Origin: Maribacter aquimaris
Lineage (GTDB): Bacteria; Bacteroidota; Bacteroidia; Flavobacteriales; Flavobacteriaceae
Reading direction: 5' to 3'
Length of the DNA stretch: 64,000 bases
Assembly (NCBI RefSeq): GCF_014596745.1
Contig: NZ_JABTCF010000001.1
Span: forward strand, 620,001-684,000
Part shown: one piece after another, positions 35,508-43,877 of the stretch
How positions within the stretch are numbered: the stretch's first letter is position 1
Layout: every line of letters starts with the position of its first letter
Notes under the pieces: generated by a model
What the model saw: only the letters and a program-made list of their open reading frames with translations
Told to the model about the DNA's origin: nothing
The model's database searches: none
Program-made: the position numbers and the translations under genes

Positions 35508-35521
35508 ATGACCAAAATCAG
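35508..35521 (-). promoter_or_regulatory. Stress-island palindrome upstream of the 135-residue protein gene
   Basis: ATGACCAAAATCAG (35508-35521) matches TGAY-N4-RTCA and lies 60 bp before the start at 35454, like the other island sites. It overlaps the last codon of the usp gene upstream. The -7 position that corresponds to 29.5 bp reads GATATTCA, a weak box, so this is the least certain of the sites. Confidence 0.5.
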
Positions 35522-36384
35522 GACTTACCGGGTATGACCAAGAAAGGGATATCGATATTGAAGGCCAGTTTCTTAATAATGGGCTCTTTCAGTAAATTCT
35601 CCAAAAATCCGTGTTCGTAGTTCACCATCGTAAGCATTCCTATGCCTAGTTCATCCAAAAAAACCTGTATAGCCTTGGTTTTACTTTTAAAACTGGGCAT
35701 CCAATGAACCGTGTTTGGGGTCGCTTCCAAATAAGCCCTCAATGTTTTTAGATTGCTTTCCTGGACTTTTGACAAACGTTCCTCCTCATTAATATGCAAA
35801 ATTCGTACGGCAGATCCGCAATGTGTCGCCAATGACTTTAAGGGTTCGATTACCTTGGCATTGTAGTGCCTTTTATAATCGGTGGCAAAGGCGATTTCAT
35901 AGGGTACCTGAAAATCGGCATTCATAGGTACGGCCAAAATGGGACAGTTTTTAACCGATGCCAAAACTTTGGTAGTACTACTTCCCAAAAATACCCCTAA
36001 ACCATTGGACCCTCCTTTGTTTCCCATAATCACAAGATCTATATGGTACTCGTCTATGGTTAGGGAAACCGCTTCGGTCAAATCCCTTTTCATTGGAATC
36101 AACTTATAGGTATGGTTCGGGCACTTATGATCTAAATTGATTCTATGGAAGGTACGTTTCAATTCTTCACAGGATTCGTCATTGAGTTGCTCCAGTAATC
36201 CTTTACGATGCCCATTACCATCAAGTGCATTTGTATTTCTGCTTACCAATGGAGTGCTCTCATTATAAACATTCAAAAGATAAAAATTACAGGTTTTGGA
36301 CTTAAAAAGTTTTGAAGCGTAAAAGAGGGCATTGTACGCATCATTCGAAAAATCGGTTGGGATTAAAATATTCTGCATGGTCAA
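35518..36384 (-). CDS. Universal stress protein with two Usp domains (third in the operon)
   Basis: A 288-residue cytoplasmic protein made of two Usp domains. The N-terminal domain (1-150) begins NILIPTDFSNDAYNALFYA, and the ATP loop VIMGNKGGSNGLGVFLGSSTT fits G-2x-G-9x-G-S/T. The second domain (160-288) lacks the glycine loop. Its start overlaps the preceding usp gene by four bases. Such proteins help survival under nutrient or oxygen limitation in E. coli, and double-domain forms are common in Bacteroidota. The exact role is unknown. Confidence 0.85.
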   Translation of the reverse strand: MTMQNILIPTDFSNDAYNALFYASKLFKSKTCNFYLLNVYNESTPLVSRNTNALDGNGHRKGLLEQLNDESCEELKRTFHRINLDHKCPNHTYKLIPMKRDLTEAVSLTIDEYHIDLVIMGNKGGSNGLGVFLGSSTTKVLASVKNCPILAVPMNADFQVPYEIAFATDYKRHYNAKVIEPLKSLATHCGSAVRILHINEEERLSKVQESNLKTLRAYLEATPNTVHWMPSFKSKTKAIQVFLDELGIGMLTMVNYEHGFLENLLKEPIIKKLAFNIDIPFLVIPGKS

Positions 36385-37229
36385 TTATTTTTATGTGGTG
36401 GAATTACCAAAAATGGAATGGTCTGATGGAATCCCAATTTCTTAATTACTGGTTCTATGAACAATCGTTCCAAAAACGTATGGCGGTTCTGGATCATGAC
36501 CAACATATTGATCTGTTTCTTTTCTTGAAAAGCATTGATTGCCGTCATAATCCCTTGATTGGGTTCTTCATGGAATAGATGTGGTGTTTTCCCTAAGATC
36601 CCATCCAATTTGGCCTTATTCTGCAACTGGGAACTGGTTAGGTCGTATCCTGAGGATACGTGCATTACCTGAATATTTGAATGATGAAGTTCTGCCAGTT
36701 GTATTACTTCCTGTAATTGCCCCTGTTGATAATCGATTTCAAAATCGGTGGGAAACAATATTTCCTTAGGCTGCTCAAATTTAAAACCAGGAGGTACGGC
36801 CAAAATAGGACAACAGCCCCTTTTTATGACATGGACGGTATTGGTTCCAATAAAAATCTCCTTGGCCCCCGTAGCCCCTTGAGTACCCATAATCACCAAA
36901 TCAGCACCTTCTTTTTGGGATGTTTCCACTATTTCATCAACCAAGATATTAAAAGCCGAATGTACGATGAAGGTGTGTTTCTTGTTATTGAACTCCGAGA
37001 TCAACTGCTTCTTCAATGCATTCAATTGGGTCAATGCATTTTCTTGATAAATATCGCCGAGACCAATCTGTCCGGGGCTGTGCAACACATATTCCGCCTG
37101 ATAAATAGCCGGTGTATAGGTATGTAAAAGATAAAATGTACACGTTACATCCTTAAAAAGGTCAATGGCATAATTTATGGCATTATAGGCGTTTTCAGAA
37201 AAATCGGTGGGAAGGATTATACGTTTCAT
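36381..37229 (-). CDS. Universal stress protein with two Usp domains (second in the operon)
   Basis: A 282-residue double Usp protein. Domain 1 (1-150) begins MKRIILPTDFSENAYNAINYAI and keeps the ATP loop in VIMGTQGATGAKEIFIGTNTVHV. Domain 2 (160-282) lacks it. It follows the first usp gene by 18 bp and overlaps the third by four bases, so all three are one transcript. Sequence similarity to its neighbours is clear in the first 30 residues and falls off afterwards, which suggests old tandem duplication. Confidence 0.87.
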   Translation of the reverse strand: MKRIILPTDFSENAYNAINYAIDLFKDVTCTFYLLHTYTPAIYQAEYVLHSPGQIGLGDIYQENALTQLNALKKQLISEFNNKKHTFIVHSAFNILVDEIVETSQKEGADLVIMGTQGATGAKEIFIGTNTVHVIKRGCCPILAVPPGFKFEQPKEILFPTDFEIDYQQGQLQEVIQLAELHHSNIQVMHVSSGYDLTSSQLQNKAKLDGILGKTPHLFHEEPNQGIMTAINAFQEKKQINMLVMIQNRHTFLERLFIEPVIKKLGFHQTIPFLVIPPHKNN

Positions 37230-37247
37230 GTTCCATTTTTTTTAACA

Positions 37248-38093
37248 TTATCTAAACAAATTCTGCATCACCAAAAACGGGATTTTAATATGCAACCCTA
37301 TTTTATCCAAGGTTGATTTTGTCAGCATATCCTCTACAAATGAATGCCTGGTGTTGACCAAGACCAGCATATCGATGTTTTTGTGCACAATGTACTTGGT
37401 AATGGCGATGGTCTTATCCTTCTCCTCGGTCGTTTCAAATACCAATCTGGCTTTGGGAAGGCACTCCTTAAGAAATTGCTGGTTGTCCTCTTGTCTAAGT
37501 GTCAATTTTTTAATGGGGTCGATATACAGCATATGGATGGTCGATCTAAAGGAACCGGACATTTCGCACAGTAATTTTAATTCTCGCCTTTTGTAGGGTA
37601 CCAAATAATTGGTAGGGAAAAGCAATTCTTTTGGCGCATGATAGGTATAACCTTCGGGTATGGCCAAGACCGGACAACTTATATACTTCAACACTTGCAA
37701 TGTATTGCTGCCAAAGGTTAAGCTTCGATCATTGGTCGCCCCTCTTGTTGCCATAACAACAATATCCAGGTTTTCCAGGTTAACCAAGTCATTTACTTCG
37801 TCGATCAAGGAACCAAATGCGGATATTTTTTTATACTTGTGATGGGGGTTTGGATATTCGTGTTCAATCCTTTCCAATACCTCATTAAGCTTTTCTTCAG
37901 ACTTTCGATGTGTTTTTTCCTTAAGCTCGTCCAAAAGGCTTCTTTTTGTTAAGCGATCCTGTTGGTAGACCTCATCGGCATAGGCATGCATGATGAAAAT
38001 CTCACTTTTTTCGTACTTGAATACATGGCAAGCATATTTCAAGGCATTAAAGGCGTTATCTGAAAAATCCGTAGGAACCAATATCTTTCTCAT
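37248..38093 (-). CDS. Universal stress protein with two Usp domains (first in the operon)
   Basis: A double Usp protein of 281 residues. The longer frame starts at 38153, but ATG 38093 begins the family start MRKILVPTDFSDNAFNALKYA, and the longer start would fall in the middle of the promoter palindrome, so I use 38093. Its ATP loop in domain 1 reads VMATRGATNDRSLTFGSNT, where the first Gly of the motif is A. Domain 2 lacks glycines. It heads the operon that runs through two more usp genes, the 135-residue protein, the MscS channel, the ATP-cone nuclease and the beta-CASP gene. Confidence 0.87.
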   Translation of the reverse strand: MRKILVPTDFSDNAFNALKYACHVFKYEKSEIFIMHAYADEVYQQDRLTKRSLLDELKEKTHRKSEEKLNEVLERIEHEYPNPHHKYKKISAFGSLIDEVNDLVNLENLDIVVMATRGATNDRSLTFGSNTLQVLKYISCPVLAIPEGYTYHAPKELLFPTNYLVPYKRRELKLLCEMSGSFRSTIHMLYIDPIKKLTLRQEDNQQFLKECLPKARLVFETTEEKDKTIAITKYIVHKNIDMLVLVNTRHSFVEDMLTKSTLDKIGLHIKIPFLVMQNLFR

Positions 38094-38116
38094 GGCACAA
38101 GATGTTTTCGTTTTAT

Positions 38117-38189
38117 CAAATTTAACTTTTAACAAAGTTTTAAACCATGACATTAATCAGTTGAATAATTTTGTCTTTGTATTACTTTG
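38117..38189. promoter_or_regulatory. Divergent stress-island promoter: usp operon (minus) and thioredoxin (plus)
   Basis: One palindrome, ATGACATTAATCAG (38147-38160), serves both sides. For the usp operon the box TAAATTTG on the minus strand (38117-38124) is a perfect TAnnTTTG at 29.5 bp from the centre. For trxA the box TTACTTTG (38182-38189) lies at 28.5 bp with one mismatch. Both genes can be activated from a single bound dimer. Confidence 0.85.
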
Positions 38190-38208
38190 CAGTGTTAAAT
38201 AATTTCCT

Positions 38209-38514
38209 ATGAAAAGTAGTTTTACAAATATCATCAATTCAGAAACCCCGGTTCTTGTAGATTTTTTCGCTGATTGGTGTGGCCCTTGTAAAATGTTGGC
38301 GCCAATCCTCAAGGAGGTAAAGAAAGAATTGGGTGATGCGATCAAGGTCATTAAAATCGATGTGGATAAAAATCAATCCATAGCTTCCCAGTACCAAGTA
38401 CGGGGCGTACCTACCATGATCCTATTCCAAAACGGCAAACAATTATGGCGACAATCAGGGGTGCTTCAAAAAAGGGATATCGTGCAAGTGATACAATCAA
38501 AAAGCCAATCATAA
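38209..38514 (+). CDS. trxA: Thioredoxin
   Basis: A 101-residue thioredoxin with the active-site WCGPC (C24, C27) in DFFADWCGPCKMLAPIL, the conserved cis-proline in VRGVPTMILFQNGKQ near residue 65 and a final helix. It reduces disulfides in the cytoplasm with electrons from TrxB (gene at 25578). It is monocistronic, transcribed from the divergent promoter shared with the usp operon, and ends two bases before the next usp stop codon, so it is convergent with it. Confidence 0.94.
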   Translation: MKSSFTNIINSETPVLVDFFADWCGPCKMLAPILKEVKKELGDAIKVIKIDVDKNQSIASQYQVRGVPTMILFQNGKQLWRQSGVLQKRDIVQVIQSKSQS

Positions 38515-38519
38515 ATCAC

Positions 38520-39359
38520 TTACTCATGCAGTATTAGGAAAGGAATATCCGTATGATAACTGATTTTCTCCACTTTTGGCCGAAAAAGGATACGCTGGAA
38601 AAAATTAAGGTTTTTGGCCACCATGGTAATCATATCAATATCCCTGGATTCTGTAAAACACTGGACCGAAGTCTCCAAGTCCTCCCCTGTCAACGAATGG
38701 AAACTATGTTTCACATCCTGTAGGTAATCATTTAAGAATTCCTTGTTTTCCAATTGTTCGTCACTTAGTTTCTCACCTTTCTTTGAAATATGCAGTATAT
38801 GCAAATCCGATTTATTCAAGTTGACCATTTCTATAAGCGTATCGAGTACATTCAAATCATAACCCAAATGATAATCCGTAGGAAAGGCAATTTCCCTAGG
38901 TGTTTTATAGACAGTATTCTCTGGCACGGCCAATAGCGGGCATTTGACTTTGGTCAGTACATCCCCGGTATTGCTTCCAAGGGTTACTTTCTTTAAGCCC
39001 GAAGCGCCCTTCGTTCCCATGATGATCAAATCTATTTTCCTATTCTCAACTTGTCGTTTGATAGCTTCAACAAAAAAATTATGTGAGGAAATGGTGGTAT
39101 AGGAATGTTTGGTACTAGTGTCGAATTTTTCAATCTGGAACAATAATTTTTCCAGACTTGCCTTACTTTCAATCAAAACATTCCCTTCTGCCATTTTAGA
39201 GGAAACCCGTACGGATGTTCCCGCTCCTGAATAAGCAGGAATCGGGTTAATATGCAGCAAATAGAATGTGCATTGGACGTCTTTGTATAATTGGACCCCA
39301 TACTTAAGGGCATTCCAGGCATTCTCGGAAAAATCGGTTGGAACTAAAATGTGCATCAT
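38520..39359 (-). CDS. Universal stress protein with two Usp domains (fourth)
   Basis: A 279-residue double Usp protein. Domain 1 begins MMHILVPTDFSENAWNALKYGVQLYKDVQ and has the intact ATP loop MGTKGASGLKKVTLGSNTGD. Domain 2 (155-279) starts VYKTPREIAFPTDYHLGYD and lacks the loop. Transcribed alone from its own promoter (39385-39428) downstream of the regulator gene pair. It is convergent with trxA. Confidence 0.87.
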   Translation of the reverse strand: MMHILVPTDFSENAWNALKYGVQLYKDVQCTFYLLHINPIPAYSGAGTSVRVSSKMAEGNVLIESKASLEKLLFQIEKFDTSTKHSYTTISSHNFFVEAIKRQVENRKIDLIIMGTKGASGLKKVTLGSNTGDVLTKVKCPLLAVPENTVYKTPREIAFPTDYHLGYDLNVLDTLIEMVNLNKSDLHILHISKKGEKLSDEQLENKEFLNDYLQDVKHSFHSLTGEDLETSVQCFTESRDIDMITMVAKNLNFFQRILFRPKVEKISYHTDIPFLILHE

Positions 39360-39384
39360 TAGGTAAACATTTTGGTTTAAGCCC

Positions 39385-39428
39385 CAAAATTAAATCGTTA
39401 CCCCCAATTAGTAAATGACCAGCATCAT
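39385..39428 (-). promoter_or_regulatory. Stress-island promoter for the fourth usp gene
   Basis: Palindrome ATGACCAGCATCAT (39415-39428), centred 29.5 bp upstream of a perfect TAATTTTG box on the minus strand (39385-39392). It lies in the 90-bp gap between the regulator gene and the usp gene, 62 bp from the start codon. Confidence 0.85.
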
Positions 39429-39449
39429 GTATCGTTATTCCGATACGCT

Positions 39450-40505
39450 TCAATAAATTCGGCTTAGGGACTCTTGATCCAGTATTCTTATGTTATGGTC
39501 TTCCATAGCAATCAACCCTTCCTTTTTAAAGCTTGACAGGGTTCGGATCAGGGTTTCTGTGGCCATACCTGCGACGCTGGCGAGATCGCTTCGTAAGATC
39601 TGTATGTTCCCTTGTTTATCGCGCTCAAGTTTATCGGCAAACTTCAAGAGGGTACTTGCCGTTTTCTTGCGTACGGACCCATAGGCCATTTCCAATAATT
39701 GTTTTTTGGCATCGGTAAGGTTTTCTGCCAATACATGCATTAATTCAAGGGCAAGGCTGTGGTTCTCCTGTAAGACCACCCGTAACTTGTCCTTGCTTAC
39801 CCCAACCAATTTGGTATCCTCCATAGCGGTAGCATATTCCTCATAAACTTCGTGGGCCGACAGGGATGAAAATCCGAAGAAATCATCCTCTTTATAAATC
39901 GCAGTAATCAGTTCCTTTCCATTTTCATCCAATTTATGGGTCTTTACAATCCCTTTTATGATCAAATAGATCATATGGACATTACCTCCCTCGTGATAGA
40001 TCTGCTCGCCTTGGGCGAATTCCAATTCATCCCCATTGTCATCCAAATAATTCTTGAATTCATGAATGGAGCAGATTCCCAAATCTATTTCCTCATCCTT
40101 TTCCGATTTTGAATTTTGGATCTCCTTTAAAATGGCAGCCCTGGCCAACCTACTCTCAATCGCACCAATGAGATCGGATTCTTCAAAAGGTTTTGTCAGG
40201 TAATCATCAGCCCCGAGGTTCATTCCTTTACGAATATCCTTTCGTTCCGTTTTGGCCGATAGGAAGATAAAAGGAATATGCTTTGTCGATTGATCTTCTG
40301 CCAACTGTTCCAAAACACCATACCCATCCAGTTCGGGCATCATGATGTCACAGATGATCACATCGGGTAAAATCTCCTTTGCAATCTTAACCCCTTTCTT
40401 TCCATTGGATGCCGTAAACATCTCATAATCGGAAAGTTCCAATAATTCAGCTGTATTATCCCTAAGTACGGGATCATCCTCTATCAATAATACTTTGCTC
40501 ATCAT
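39450..40505 (-). CDS. Response regulator fused to a CRP/FNR-family DNA-binding module
   Basis: A 351-residue regulator. Residues 1-125 are a CheY-like receiver (VLLIEDDPVL, acceptor D53 in VIICDIMMPELDG, T/S in FLSAKTE, K in LTKPF). Residues about 150-265 form a cNMP/FNR-type beta-barrel sensor fold (EQIYHEGGNVHMIYLIIKGIVKTHK), and 270-351 a winged helix-turn-helix (LRSDLASVAGMATETLIRTLSSFKKEGL). The recognition helix keeps E and R in A-T-E-T-L-I-R, the FNR pair that reads TGA/TCA half-sites, which matches the palindromes across this island. The four-cysteine iron-sulfur cluster of FNR is absent, so it is likely controlled by phosphorylation. It starts three bases after the stop of the kinase gene. 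Confidence 0.9.
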   Translation of the reverse strand: MMSKVLLIEDDPVLRDNTAELLELSDYEMFTASNGKKGVKIAKEILPDVIICDIMMPELDGYGVLEQLAEDQSTKHIPFIFLSAKTERKDIRKGMNLGADDYLTKPFEESDLIGAIESRLARAAILKEIQNSKSEKDEEIDLGICSIHEFKNYLDDNGDELEFAQGEQIYHEGGNVHMIYLIIKGIVKTHKLDENGKELITAIYKEDDFFGFSSLSAHEVYEEYATAMEDTKLVGVSKDKLRVVLQENHSLALELMHVLAENLTDAKKQLLEMAYGSVRKKTASTLLKFADKLERDKQGNIQILRSDLASVAGMATETLIRTLSSFKKEGLIAMEDHNIRILDQESLSRIY

Positions 40506-40508
40506 TAC

Positions 40509-41753
40509 CTAGTTTAATCCTGTATCTATTCGATTGTTGATGGGAAGCTCAACCGTAAAGGTCGTTCCCTCATTCTGTTTGCTATTAAAATAAATCTTTC
40601 CTTCAAGGTTTTCTATGTGATCCCTTATGATATTGAGACCAATGCCCGTTCCTTGGTTCAAAAGGGCATTCTCTGCCCTAAAATAACGTTCAAAAATATG
40701 TTTTTTATCCTGCTCCGGTATGCCGATACCTTGGTCTTGGATCTTTAGTACCATTTGACTTTCCCCAATCTCAATCGAAATATCTATATCGCTATCCTCT
40801 GGGGAATATTTTATTGAATTATAGAGCAAGTTAGTCAATATTAGGGTTACGATCTTCTCGTCTTGATGAATGATAATATCATCTATATTCTGCGGGTAAT
40901 TGATATGTTGGCCTATCTTCAACAACATGTTGGCGTTGTATACTACCTCATTGACAATTTTACTTAGGGAAAACGTAGTGAACCCATAAATTTCTTTTCC
41001 TTTTTCCAGCCTTTCTATGGAAAGAAAATCGGTCAGGATACTATTTAAGTGCCTTACCTCACCAATGATTGTATTGATGTGTTTTAGGCGCTTTTCCTGA
41101 TGGTGGGCTTCCTTATATTTGCCCACAAGTGTAGCAGAGGAAAGTATTCCACTCAATGGCGTCTTGAATTCATGGGAAACCAATGACAGGAATTTTGTCT
41201 TCAATGCCCCCAATTCACGTTCGCGTTCCAAAGCTGATTTCATCCTCATTTCCGCCTCTTCCCTCCTTTTGACTTCTTTTCTCAATTTGGCAACGGTCTC
41301 CCTCAATTCATAGGTTCGGGTCTTGATCTTTCTCTCGAGATGTTCGTTCAATTCCTGGATTTGCAAATCCCTATTACTAAGCTCGGTCTTATCGAATACC
41401 AAGGCAAAAACATAATGGGAACCCTCCGTATCAAAAGGATTAAGGCTTATTTGTACCGGAAATTCCACCTGGTCCTTTCGCAGGCCAAAGAGCAGGCGAT
41501 CAACCATCATCTTACTGGACTTATGCGTGTTAAAAAACCTGTTTACATGAAAATCGTGATTATTGCGATGGGAATCGGGTACCAAGATGTGTATAGGCTG
41601 CCCAATAAGTTCCCGTTCCCCATAACCGAACATTTGATCCGCTTTGGAATTCGTGGCCACAATAACATGCTCTTGATTAATGACCAATATCCCTTCTGAA
41701 ACCGCTTCGGAAAGCAAGTTGAAAATAGTATTGTTCTGCGCGAAATTCTTCAT
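40509..41753 (-). CDS. PAS-domain sensor histidine kinase, FixL-like
   Basis: A 414-residue histidine kinase without membrane helices, so it senses in the cytoplasm. Residues 10-125 are a PAS domain, 130-185 a coiled coil, 185-260 the HisKA domain with H194 (LVSHEFKTPL) and 300-405 the ATPase domain (N box LTNLLYNSIKYS, G1 DQGIGIPE, G2 GTGIGLNII). The PAS domain contains HRNNHDFHVNRF and MMVDRLLFGLRKD, which align with the heme pocket of FixL: H66, R72 and R86 match its proximal His200, Arg206 and Arg220. Many non-heme PAS domains also keep such a His, so oxygen sensing is a hypothesis. Directly upstream of the receiver-FNR gene and translated with it. Confidence 0.88.
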   Translation of the reverse strand: MKNFAQNNTIFNLLSEAVSEGILVINQEHVIVATNSKADQMFGYGERELIGQPIHILVPDSHRNNHDFHVNRFFNTHKSSKMMVDRLLFGLRKDQVEFPVQISLNPFDTEGSHYVFALVFDKTELSNRDLQIQELNEHLERKIKTRTYELRETVAKLRKEVKRREEAEMRMKSALERERELGALKTKFLSLVSHEFKTPLSGILSSATLVGKYKEAHHQEKRLKHINTIIGEVRHLNSILTDFLSIERLEKGKEIYGFTTFSLSKIVNEVVYNANMLLKIGQHINYPQNIDDIIIHQDEKIVTLILTNLLYNSIKYSPEDSDIDISIEIGESQMVLKIQDQGIGIPEQDKKHIFERYFRAENALLNQGTGIGLNIIRDHIENLEGKIYFNSKQNEGTTFTVELPINNRIDTGLN

Positions 41754-41822
41754 TCCTCTTAATAGAATTGCCTCAATTTGCCATTAGTCCTGAAAACAAA
41801 TATAACCTTCCATAATTATAAA

Positions 41823-41896
41823 GTAAGTTACCGCATTAGCCATTTAGGGGTTATGATAAAAATCATATTATAAAATTATTTATAAGTTTAATTTTA
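41823..41896. promoter_or_regulatory. Divergent stress-island promoter: kinase/regulator operon (minus) and helical protein C operon (plus)
   Basis: The palindrome ATGATAAAAATCAT (41853-41866) is centred 29.5 bp from TAATTTTA (41889-41896) on the plus strand and 29.5 bp from TAACTTAC on the minus strand (41823-41830, two bases off). The system would thus control itself as well as the chaperone operon. The same 14 bases occur in front of the gene of helical protein D. Confidence 0.8.
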
Positions 41897-41912
41897 GTCA
41901 AAATAATCTATT

Positions 41913-42365
41913 ATGGGAAAACTGATTTCTTCTTTGGATATTTTGAACACAAGGGGTACATGGAACACCTACCTTAAGGAATGTGAACAATTAAAATCGA
42001 AATTAGAGTTACAAACCAAGGATATCCGGTTTTTACAACAACTATTGGATCGTTATTTCGATGAGATAGTACAAAATGAAAATTTGGATGAAGTGCGCGA
42101 GAGCCTGATGCGCTTCCAGGATCTATGTTATACCTGCGGCCGTTTAAAAAAGCGCTTGAAAGACCATCAAAATCGATTGGGTGGTATTATCAAGGGAGCA
42201 TCGGACTATGACCCTAGGGCTATTTACAAAGAGCAATCTTTGATCAAAAAAAATATCATATCACTCATAACGGATTTTGTTGCAGTGGAAAAGGAGATTT
42301 TGATCATTGCCGACGGTGTCATCCAGGTTGGGAAAGATAACAGAAATGTACTTTATCAAGCCTAA
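41913..42365 (+). CDS. Helical protein C of the four-member paralogue family
   Basis: A 150-residue charged helical protein with the family pattern: TRGTWNTYLKECEQLKSKLELQTKDIRFLQQLLDRYFDE, a loop, KKRLKDHQNRLGGIIKGASDY, and a last helix LITDFVAVEKEILIIADG. It is the first gene of an operon with the CbpA-like co-chaperone (gap 53 bp) and CbpM, so a link with protein quality control in stress is possible. No catalytic motif. Cysteines (CYTCG) might matter in redox, but are not kept in the other members. Confidence 0.75.
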   Translation: MGKLISSLDILNTRGTWNTYLKECEQLKSKLELQTKDIRFLQQLLDRYFDEIVQNENLDEVRESLMRFQDLCYTCGRLKKRLKDHQNRLGGIIKGASDYDPRAIYKEQSLIKKNIISLITDFVAVEKEILIIADGVIQVGKDNRNVLYQA

Positions 42366-42418
42366 TATCGAATCCTTCGGTTTAACGATATAGAAACCTT
42401 ACAAAGTGAACGTGGAAA

Positions 42419-43318
42419 ATGGAATACATTGACTATTATAGTGTACTGGGTGTTTCAAAAAATGCCTCTGCAAGCGATATCAAGAAAGCATATCGCAAAC
42501 TTGCCCGCAAATACCACCCCGATGTAAACCCCAATGACTCTGAGGCCGAACGCAAGTTTAAACAGATCAATGAGGCCAATGAGGTATTGGGTAATGCCGA
42601 TAACAGAAAAAAATATGATGAATATGGCAAGGACTGGCAGCATGCCGATGAAATAGAAAAAGCAAGAAAAGCCCAACAACAAAGAGGCCCGCAATCCCAG
42701 AGTACCGGTGGCTTTGGGGAACATGATTTTTCAGACTTTTTCGAATCCATGTTCGGGGGAAGAACTTCCCAAGGTTTCTCCAGCGGTCGTAAAGTGAAGT
42801 ATCGGGGACAAGACTACAATGCGGAACTTAAATTGTATTTAAAGGATGTATACACCCCCCATAAAAGGACTTTAACGGTCAACGGGAAGAATATTCGTAT
42901 TACCATTCCTGCGGGTATAGAAAATGGCCAAACCATAAAAATCAAAGGCCATGGTGGTCCTGGACGTAATGGCGGACCCAAAGGGGATTTGTTCATCACC
43001 TTCTCCATAGAAAACAACACACCCTTCAAACGCGATGGCAATAACCTGTACAAAACAGTCGATTTGGATTTATATACCGCTGTTTTAGGAGGGGAGATTA
43101 CCGTAACCACCTTCGATGGCAAAGCCAAACTAAAAGTGAAACCTGAGACGCAAAGCGGAACACAGGTAAAATTGAAAGGCAAAGGTTTCCCCATATATAA
43201 AAAGGAAGGACAGTTTGGTGATCTATATATTACCTATACCGTCAAAACACCCACAGGTTTATCTGTCAAGGAAAAGGAACTTTTTAAAGAGCTCGCCAAT
43301 TTAAAAGCTACGAAATGA
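42419..43318 (+). CDS. cbpA: CbpA-type DnaJ-class co-chaperone
   Basis: A 299-residue Hsp40 protein. The J domain (1-70) has the HPD at 33-35 in [12 protein letters not shown], which stimulates DnaK ATPase. A Gly/Gln-rich linker (80-120) follows, and the C-terminal substrate domains (120-299, [42 protein letters not shown]) lack the zinc-finger CxxCxGxG repeats, as in E. coli CbpA. Its stop overlaps the ATG of the CbpM-like gene by four bases (ATGA), so the pair is coupled. It lies between two genes of the helical family. Confidence 0.9.
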   Translation: MEYIDYYSVLGVSKNASASDIKKAYRKLARKYHPDVNPNDSEAERKFKQINEANEVLGNADNRKKYDEYGKDWQHADEIEKARKAQQQRGPQSQSTGGFGEHDFSDFFESMFGGRTSQGFSSGRKVKYRGQDYNAELKLYLKDVYTPHKRTLTVNGKNIRITIPAGIENGQTIKIKGHGGPGRNGGPKGDLFITFSIENNTPFKRDGNNLYKTVDLDLYTAVLGGEITVTTFDGKAKLKVKPETQSGTQVKLKGKGFPIYKKEGQFGDLYITYTVKTPTGLSVKEKELFKELANLKATK

Positions 43319-43608
43319 TGGAACAGTATAACTATATTGAAGTAAAGGAATTTTGCTACAGTCATGGCGTCCCTGCGCAATTCATCCTACAGTTGCAGGA
43401 TTTCGGTCTGATTGAAGTCGTCAAAAAAGAGGATACCGAATATATTCCTTTTGAGGAACTCCCAAAAGTGGAAAAAATAGTTCGCCTACATGATGACCTG
43501 AATATCAATCTTGAGGGAATCGAGGTCATTCACCAACTATTGGATCGTATAACGCAAATGCAGAACGAAATCATCTCCCTAAAGAACAAACTCGACTTCT
43601 ACCAATAA
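43315..43608 (+). CDS. cbpM: CbpM-like MerR-type modulator of the co-chaperone
   Basis: A 97-residue protein with a MerR-like helical start ([30 protein letters not shown]) and a coiled-coil tail ([33 protein letters not shown]). In E. coli, CbpM binds the J domain of CbpA and blocks it. The same order, a CbpA-like gene immediately followed by this gene with overlapping ends, supports the role. No further genes follow directly. Confidence 0.85.
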   Translation: MMEQYNYIEVKEFCYSHGVPAQFILQLQDFGLIEVVKKEDTEYIPFEELPKVEKIVRLHDDLNINLEGIEVIHQLLDRITQMQNEIISLKNKLDFYQ

Positions 43609-43798
43609 CAGGCGATACCCCACCTGTATGCACTCCACCTCCCCTAGAATTCATTTTTTGGAAGGGTACGATAAAACAAAAGTCAGGAAACCCCTTACTA
43701 GGTTTGTCCAAAAACCAAGCCCTTCCGCCACGTGTTCGATAATTTAACGAAGTGTTATGCTATCGGCTATATTTAAACCCTTAATTTCATAGGACATC

Positions 43799-43842
43799 AT
43801 GATAAAAATCATAAAACATATTAATGATAGAAGGTAACTTTA
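43799..43842 (+). promoter_or_regulatory. Stress-island promoter for helical protein D
   Basis: Palindrome ATGATAAAAATCAT (43799-43812), identical to that at 41853, centred 29.5 bp upstream of TAACTTTA (43835-43842). The start codon is at 43878. Confidence 0.85.
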
Positions 43843-43877
43843 AGTAATGGCACAATGCCGATTAAAACAATACGCTC

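Noticed and set aside
37248-38153. Longer version of the first usp gene, starting at 38153
   Set aside because: The 20 extra residues resemble nothing in the family, and the start codon would lie inside the promoter palindrome. MRKILVPTDF at 38093 is the standard beginning.
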